NCBI GenBank assembly: GCA_944367565.1
Contig: CALVWR010000016.1
Location: 1-43,202, forward strand
Reading direction: 5' to 3'
Length of the DNA: 43,202 nucleotides
DNA from: an uncultured Clostridia bacterium
GTDB taxonomy: Bacteria > Bacillota > Clostridia > Christensenellales > Borkfalkiaceae
Part shown: in pieces, positions 38,743 to 43,202 of the stretch
Position numbering within the stretch: position 1 is the stretch's first letter
Layout: each line of letters begins with the position of its first letter
The notes under the pieces: generated by a model
The model's database searches: none
Told to the model about the DNA's origin: nothing
The model's input: the letters and a program-made list of their open reading frames with translations, nothing else
Translations under genes and position numbers: made by a program

Positions 38743-39956
38743 TGCAGCACGATTCTGATATGCGTTTTCTTACCTTTATGCAGAATAAATTCCCCTTTTT
38801 CCGCCGCATTTGCGGGAATTTCGGCAAATGCGTCCGAAATCTTCCCGTTGTCCACGGAAACGCCGCCGCCCTCGATGAGCCGCTTTGCTTCGCCTTTGGA
38901 CTTCGCCACGCCCGCCGCCACCATGACGTCGGCAACCGATTTCGTCGCCGCAGATACGTTTACCGTCGGCATATCTTCTTCGCTTCCGCCGCCGAACGCC
39001 GCGCGCGCCTGCTTTTGCGCCTGCAACGCTTTCTCCTCGCCGTGCACGAGCTTCGTCACTTCGAACGCAAGCCGTTCTTTTGCGGCGTTCATGCGCTCGT
39101 CGCCGTACTTCGTAAGCTCTTCGATCTCTTCCATCTCCATGAACGTGAGAAGCCGCATACATTCATTGACCTTGACGTCCTCCACGTTGCGGAAATACTG
39201 ATAAAATTCATACGGCGTGGTCTTGTTTTCGTCCAGCCACAGCGCACCCTTCGCCGTCTTGCCCATCTTCTTCCCCTCGCTCGTCAAAAGCAGGGTAAAC
39301 GTCATGGCATATGCCGGCTTCTGCAGCTTTCTGCGGATCAGATCCGCCCCCGCCAGCATATTGCTCCACTGATCGTCGCCGCCCATTTCCAGAACGCATC
39401 CGTAATCGTGATACAGTTTCAGAAAATCATACGCCTGCATCAGCATATAATTGAATTCGAGAAAGGTCAGCCCCTTCTCCATGCGCGATTTATAGCATTC
39501 CGCGGTGAGCATCTTGTTGACGGAAAAATATACGCCGATATCGCGCAGAAAATCGATGTAATTCAGATCCAGCAGCCAGTCGCCGTTATCCACCATGATC
39601 GCGGCGTTTTCTCCCTCGAAGGTGATAAAACGGCTCATCTGCTTTTTAAAACAGGCGATGTTATGCTGAATGGTCTCTTTCGTCATCATCTGGCGAAGAT
39701 CGCTTCTCCCGGACGGATCGCCGATCATGCCCGTGCCGCCGCCGAAGAGCGCGATGGGTTTATGCCCCGCGCGCTGCATATGCGCCATCGCCATGATGGG
39801 AATATAATGCCCGATATGCAGAGAATCCGCCGTGGGATCGAATCCCACATAGAAGGGAACTTTTTCCTCCTCGAGCATCTTTTTCAGATCGTCTTCAAAG
39901 ACCGTCTGTTTGATAAATCCGCGTTCTTTTAATATATCGTATGCGCTTTTCGCCAT
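38739..39956 (-). CDS. tyrS: Tyrosyl-tRNA synthetase
   Basis: TyrRS charges tRNA-Tyr. The 405 residues have the class I HIGH box (DSLHIGHYIP), the KMSKS-like loop GKKMGKTAKGALWL and a C-terminal S4 RNA-binding domain (AKRLIEGGGVSVDNGKI). No T-box leader precedes it; it is the second gene of an operon led by an aminotransferase. Its stop overlaps the yigZ start. Confidence 0.97.
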   Translation of the reverse strand: MAKSAYDILKERGFIKQTVFEDDLKKMLEEEKVPFYVGFDPTADSLHIGHYIPIMAMAHMQRAGHKPIALFGGGTGMIGDPSGRSDLRQMMTKETIQHNIACFKKQMSRFITFEGENAAIMVDNGDWLLDLNYIDFLRDIGVYFSVNKMLTAECYKSRMEKGLTFLEFNYMLMQAYDFLKLYHDYGCVLEMGGDDQWSNMLAGADLIRRKLQKPAYAMTFTLLLTSEGKKMGKTAKGALWLDENKTTPYEFYQYFRNVEDVKVNECMRLLTFMEMEEIEELTKYGDERMNAAKERLAFEVTKLVHGEEKALQAQKQARAAFGGGSEEDMPTVNVSAATKSVADVMVAAGVAKSKGEAKRLIEGGGVSVDNGKISDAFAEIPANAAEKGEFILHKGKKTHIRIVLQ

Positions 39957-39972
39957 GATCTTTTTTCTCCTC

Positions 39973-41148
39973 TTACTTGCGGAAGATCGCCGCCAACCGC
40001 TTCACGCCCGTCACGATCTGTTCGGGCGTGGCGTTGGAAAAGTTCAGCCGCATCGTGTTGTCCCCGCTGCCGTCGGCGAAGAAATCGTTGCCCGAAACAA
40101 ACGCCACTTTGTTTTCCACCGCTTCGCGGAACTTCGCTTTTGCGCTCGTCCCGTCGGTGAATTCGCCCCAGATGAACAGCCCGCCCTCCGGTACGGTATG
40201 CACGAAAGAAGACGGCATATATTCGTCGAGAGAGGAAAGCATAATCTCCGCTTTCTTCTTATAGATCGGCAGACTGCGCGCGATCCCCTTATCGATCTCG
40301 CCCGTGGAAATAAACTTCTCCACGATCGCCTGCGCCAGCGTCACCGTCTGCACGTCGACCGCCTGCTTACAGATCGCCATCTTGCGGATGATCTTTTCAT
40401 CCGCCACCGTCAGTCCCACGCGAAGCGCCGGCGCAATGGTCTTGGACGTGCTGGTGATGTAGACGACATGTCCGTCCTGATCGAAACTCTTGATGCTCGG
40501 CAGATGTTCGCCCGCATAACGGATTCTGCCGTAGGGATCGTCCTCAATGACGACAACGTCGTATTTTTCCGCGATCTCCACGATCTTTTTTCTCGTTTCC
40601 AACCGAAGCGTTTTTCCCGTAGGATTGGAAAAATTCGGCACGATATACACGAGTTTGGGATGATGTTCTCTGATCTTACGTTCCAGATCGTCCGGGTCCA
40701 CGCCGTCCTCGCCGCAATCGAACCCGACGGGCTGCAGCTGATACGTACGCGCAATGTGGAGCACCGCCAGATAGGTGGGGTTCTGCACCAGAATCTTATC
40801 GCCTTTTTCGCAGAAGGTCTTGAACATCAGATCGATTCCCTGCTGTCCGCCGCTGACGATCAACGCGTTGTCCGCCGTATAGCCTTTAATCCCTACGTTT
40901 GATACATATTTGAGAAAACTTTCCCGCAGCGGCATATAGCCTTCCGTTTCGCCGTATTGTAGCATCTTTACGGGAAGCGTTGTCAGAAGTTCGTCGGCAA
41001 ACTCCTTCACTTTTGCGGCGGGCAGACACTCCGCCGCAGGCATTCCGCCGGCAAAGGAGATCATTTCTTTGTCGGAAAGCACTTTAAAAATTTCTCTGAT
41101 CGCGTTGCCGGAAAGATTCTTTACGCGTTCGGCAAACTGATATTCCAT
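39973..41148 (-). CDS. PLP-dependent class I/II aminotransferase (2-aminoadipate/MocR-core type)
   Basis: A 391-residue fold-type I aminotransferase. NFSNPTGKT, the IEDDPYGRIRY segment (Asp for PLP nitrogen) and the Schiff-base lysine in STSKTIAPALRVG are clear; the end has GGLFIWGEF and NTMRLNFSNA. It resembles LysN/ArATase-II and the catalytic half of MocR regulators but has no helix-turn-helix domain. The substrate is not fixed; aromatic, branched-chain or 2-aminoadipate substrates are possible, and tyrS and ilvE lie in the same operon. Confidence 0.9.
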   Translation of the reverse strand: MEYQFAERVKNLSGNAIREIFKVLSDKEMISFAGGMPAAECLPAAKVKEFADELLTTLPVKMLQYGETEGYMPLRESFLKYVSNVGIKGYTADNALIVSGGQQGIDLMFKTFCEKGDKILVQNPTYLAVLHIARTYQLQPVGFDCGEDGVDPDDLERKIREHHPKLVYIVPNFSNPTGKTLRLETRKKIVEIAEKYDVVVIEDDPYGRIRYAGEHLPSIKSFDQDGHVVYITSTSKTIAPALRVGLTVADEKIIRKMAICKQAVDVQTVTLAQAIVEKFISTGEIDKGIARSLPIYKKKAEIMLSSLDEYMPSSFVHTVPEGGLFIWGEFTDGTSAKAKFREAVENKVAFVSGNDFFADGSGDNTMRLNFSNATPEQIVTGVKRLAAIFRK

Positions 41149-41184
41149 TGTAACGACTCCGTATGTATGATTTATTTAAAGAAT

Positions 41185-41214
41185 ATTTTACCACAAGAAA
41201 ACAAATTTTTGCAA
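41185..41214 (-). promoter_or_regulatory. Sigma-A promoter of the aminotransferase-tyrS-ade operon
   Basis: On the minus strand, TTGCAA (41209-41214) and TAAAAT (41185-41190) are 18 bp apart, 36 bases ahead of the start codon. It follows the yitT terminator. Confidence 0.75.
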
Positions 41215-41245
41215 GCATTTCGCCGTCTTTTTGCCCGTTTCAAAG

Positions 41246-41284
41246 AAAAAATCGCCCTCGACGGAAGCCGTTCGGGACGATTTT
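41246..41284 (-). terminator. Rho-independent terminator of yitT
   Basis: AAAATCG (41248-41254) and CGATTTT (41278-41284) form the base of a long hairpin with G-U wobbles and a GAAGC-type loop. On the minus strand it is followed by TTTTTTCTTT. It lies about 14 bases after the yitT stop. Confidence 0.8.
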
Positions 41285-41297
41285 CGCTTTCTTTCGG

Positions 41298-42164
41298 TCA
41301 AAGCACGTTGTTGCGGAAAAATCTGCCGTAAACATCGTTGACCGAAGAAACATAGGCAAACGTATTTTCAAACTCGGCAAGAATCTTCTTAAACGACGGC
41401 AGGTCGCGCTTGTTGATGAGACAGACGAGCATCGTCTTTTCGCTATGGGAATAGCCGCCGCGCGCGGCAATTTCCGTAACGCCGTGATGCACGCCGCTGA
41501 GCAGTTTTTCCGTCAGTTCGTCCGGTTTATCGGTCACGATCTCCACTTTCAGCGCGGAGGAAAAGCCTTTGAGAATGCCGTCCGAAATGCGCGATTGCAA
41601 AAAGCAATACAGCAAACATAAAATGACCGGCTCCATCTGCTGACCGTAAACGAAAAAGGACACCACCGCCACCGACGCATTCAATACGAAAATCACCCAC
41701 ACCAGCGAATATTGCGGCTTTACCTTATGCACCAGCGCGGCGAGAAAATCCGTTCCGCCCGTGGAAGAATCCATGCGCAGGGAAAAGCCGTATACCACGC
41801 CGATGATCGCTCCCGCCGCAATGACCGCGAGAATTCTGCTTTCGCCTGCGTCGTATTGATACAGTCCGACGGCCTCCCATACGAACAGCATCCCGGAAAA
41901 CACCGCCACAAAAAGAAACGAGCGGAGCGCATATTTTCTGTCGGCAAGAAAGAAAACCAGCAGCGCAAGCGGTATGTTGATGATGAGATTCAGATATCCC
42001 GCATCAAAATGCAGCGCATACTGCACCATCGTGACGATCCCGCCCACGCCCGCCGGCGCAAAATCGTTGCGGAATATGAAAACATGATACACCGCCGCCT
42101 GGATCGCCGCCATCAGCACGATGAAAAAATAAGCAAGAATTTCTTTTAATACCGCTTTCTTCAT
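41298..42164 (-). CDS. yitT: YitT-family membrane protein
   Basis: A 288-residue protein with five to six membrane helices (about 8-195), including the family's FAPAGVGGIVTMVQY, NIPLALLVFFLADRKYALRSF and a loop with SSTGGTDFLAALV. A cytoplasmic C-terminal DUF2179-like domain follows (VEIVTDKPDELTEKLLSGVHHGVTEI, TMLVCLINKRDLPSFKKIL). The transported molecule is unknown. A GGGGAAGGG site precedes the ATG, and it has its own promoter (42197-42225). Confidence 0.92.
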   Translation of the reverse strand: MKKAVLKEILAYFFIVLMAAIQAAVYHVFIFRNDFAPAGVGGIVTMVQYALHFDAGYLNLIINIPLALLVFFLADRKYALRSFLFVAVFSGMLFVWEAVGLYQYDAGESRILAVIAAGAIIGVVYGFSLRMDSSTGGTDFLAALVHKVKPQYSLVWVIFVLNASVAVVSFFVYGQQMEPVILCLLYCFLQSRISDGILKGFSSALKVEIVTDKPDELTEKLLSGVHHGVTEIAARGGYSHSEKTMLVCLINKRDLPSFKKILAEFENTFAYVSSVNDVYGRFFRNNVL

Positions 42165-42196
42165 CCCTTCCCCGCTTTTTATAAATTTATATCTAC

Positions 42197-42225
42197 AGTT
42201 TACTATACCCTTTCCGGTTTGTCAA
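42197..42225 (-). promoter_or_regulatory. Sigma-A promoter of yitT, overlapping the ybaK stop codon
   Basis: On the minus strand, TTGACA (42220-42225) and TAAACT (42197-42202) are 17 bp apart. The TGA stop of ybaK (42222-42224) lies inside the -35 box, the same layout as nfo/pepP. Confidence 0.82.
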
Positions 42226-42770
42226 TATGCGCGTCCGCTCTTTTCGGAAAAACCGTCCGCCGCATCCCCCGTCGCGCACGTTTTTGTTTCTCCGTCCGCC
42301 GTTCCGACGATAAGATCCCCCACAGCCGTCTTGACGGCACGCTGAAGGTCGCCGAGCGTCGTTTCAACCTGATATCCGATTTTCCCTCCGCTGAAGATAA
42401 TCGTATCGCAATGAAGCGCGCTCCGATCGATTACGGTCGGAAAATACTTTTTCATCCCCACGGGCGAACATCCTCCGTGAACATACCCCGTAAGGGGGAG
42501 CAGCTCCTTGCTCTTCAGCATCGAAAGCGCTTTTTCCCCCACGCAGGACGCCGCTTTTTTCAAATCGAGCTCCGCGGCGACGGGAATCATGAAAACATAA
42601 TATCTGAGCGACTTTGAAACCGTCACCAGCGTTTTGAAAACCTTTTTGCAATCCTGACAAAGCTGCGCCGCAACTTCCGTTCCGCTCAGCGCGCCGCCTT
42701 CATAGGTATATATCCGATAAGGAATTTTCATCCTGTCAAAAATACGCATCACGTTGGTTTTTTCGATCAT
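42222..42770 (-). CDS. ybaK: Cys-tRNA(Pro)/Cys-tRNA(Cys) deacylase (YbaK/EbsC family)
   Basis: A 182-residue editing enzyme that frees mischarged aminoacyl-tRNA, mainly Cys-tRNA-Pro. It has the YbaK fold segments GTEVAAQLCQDCKKVFKTLV, the catalytic region KAASCVGEKALSMLKSKEL, the substrate loop TGYVHGGCSPVGMKK and DTIIFSGGKIGYQV. ATG 42770 has GGAGAGGA ahead; the frame is open 18 residues upstream over the promoter. It has its own promoter (42796-42824). Confidence 0.93.
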   Translation of the reverse strand: MIEKTNVMRIFDRMKIPYRIYTYEGGALSGTEVAAQLCQDCKKVFKTLVTVSKSLRYYVFMIPVAAELDLKKAASCVGEKALSMLKSKELLPLTGYVHGGCSPVGMKKYFPTVIDRSALHCDTIIFSGGKIGYQVETTLGDLQRAVKTAVGDLIVGTADGETKTCATGDAADGFSEKSGRAY

Positions 42771-42795
42771 AGCGTCCTCTCCGCGTTTTTCTATT

Positions 42796-42824
42796 ATTGT
42801 ATCACGAACGGTGCGGAAGCACAA
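42796..42824 (-). promoter_or_regulatory. Sigma-A promoter of ybaK
   Basis: On the minus strand, TTGTGC (42819-42824) and TACAAT (42796-42801) are 17 bp apart, about 25 bases ahead of the start codon. The -35 is weak. Confidence 0.6.
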
Positions 42825-42902
42825 ATAAAACGCGGCAACGCTGTGAAAAAACCGTAAAAAAATATAAATCCTTGTAAATTTTAAAAAATTCCCGAAAAGG
42901 AC

Positions 42903-42931
42903 TTGCCTTTTTGTTCGGTTTATATTATAAT
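42903..42931 (+). promoter_or_regulatory. Sigma-A promoter of tRNA-Ser
   Basis: TTGCCT (42903-42908) and a perfect TATAAT (42926-42931) are 17 bp apart; the tRNA begins 14 bases after the -10. Confidence 0.8.
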
Positions 42932-42945
42932 TTATTACTGCCGAC

Positions 42946-43038
42946 GGAGAAGTCGCCTAGTCCGGCCGAGGGCGCACGATTGGAAATCGTGTAGGCGTCA
43001 AAAGCGTCTCGAGGGTTCAAATCCCTCCTTCTCCGCCA
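42946..43038 (+). tRNA. tRNA-Ser (anticodon GGA)
   Basis: GGAGAAG pairs with CTTCTCC as the acceptor stem. The anticodon stem CACGA/TCGTG encloses the loop TTGGAAA, giving anticodon GGA, which reads UCC and UCU. A long variable arm (GGCGTC..GCGTCTC) is typical of serine tRNAs. The T-arm GAGGG-TTCAAAT-CCCTC is standard. The discriminator base is G, and CCA is encoded (43036-43038). Confidence 0.97.
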
Positions 43039-43044
43039 TTAGTG

Positions 43045-43084
43045 AATAATACGAACTCTGAAAACGGGTTCGTATTATTTTTTG
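43045..43084 (+). terminator. Rho-independent terminator of tRNA-Ser
   Basis: A perfect 12-bp stem (AATAATACGAAC with GTTCGTATTATT) is followed by a T-run on the plus strand. After it (43085-43202) I see no gene or site. Confidence 0.85.
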
Positions 43085-43202
43085 CCATTGATTACTTTGG
43101 CATCATCGTTGAACGAAAATAAACGCTCCAAATTTTGCCGTTTCGTTGCGGCTATCGTAGCACAGATTTCGCAGAAGTCAATGCGAAAAAATATCGCTTA
43201 AA

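Noticed and set aside
43085-43202. Possible start of another gene at the right end
   Set aside because: No start codon with a ribosome binding site and no open frame of useful length is visible before the window ends.
1-43202. CRISPR array, rRNA genes, insertion sequences, riboswitches
   Set aside because: No regularly spaced direct repeats, no rRNA-like sequence, no transposase and no recognisable riboswitch or T-box leader were seen; upstream regions of purA, tyrS and ilvE were checked by eye.

Overview
The window looks like chromosomal DNA of a low-GC-lineage anaerobic Gram-positive bacterium of the Clostridia type, probably from an uncultivated order. Four things suggest this. The translation and ribosome-maturation operon has the Firmicutes order (ispG, polC-like, rimP, nusA, ylxR, L7Ae-like, infB, rbfA, nrnA, truB, ribF). 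There is a group B [FeFe] hydrogenase. Sigma-A promoters are close to consensus (TTGACA, 17 bp, TATAAT-like), with AGGAG-type ribosome binding sites. One operator matches the Gram-positive LexA box CGAAC-N4-GTTCG. Species cannot be fixed from the sequence alone.

Layout, by coordinate. (1) 176-4611, minus strand: purA, then malQ (broken by one frameshift), then a monomeric [FeFe] hydrogenase, all downstream of a strong promoter in front of purA. (2) 4661-6318, minus: a short-chain dehydrogenase and a CPBP-family membrane protease, just after the terminator of the pepP-efp pair. (3) 6333-19924, minus: the core translation block. A promoter at 19896-19924 drives a TIGR04076-type small protein, ispG and a shortened PolC. 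A second promoter (16921-16949) drives rimP through nfo. A third (7997-8025) drives pepP and efp. The polC position holds only the N-terminal, OB and exonuclease parts of PolC.

(4) 20042-32087: an accessory segment. A tight minus-strand operon encodes a phage packaging and head set: TerL, a TerS-like small protein, a P22-like portal, an 85-aa protein, an HK97-fold capsid protein, a head-tail connector, a beta-propeller tail-hub-like protein and a coiled-coil protein. There is no integrase, replication, tape-measure or lysis gene, and by eye the base use is like the host's. Next to it are a phage-type late regulator (minus) and two plus-strand membrane-anchored surface proteins. One of these is preceded by a LexA-box promoter as well as an ordinary promoter. 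This combination is the best candidate here for an undescribed system, such as a domesticated capsid or gene-transfer-agent-like locus; that reading is inference.

(5) 32207-41214: a bidirectional terminator, nrdR, a small plus-strand DUF1294-like membrane protein, and a seven-gene minus operon: aminotransferase, tyrS, yigZ, ilvE, recX, nnr, ade. (6) 41246-43084: yitT, ybaK and a plus-strand tRNA-Ser(GGA) with its own promoter and terminator. The last ~120 bases (43085-43202) hold nothing I can identify.
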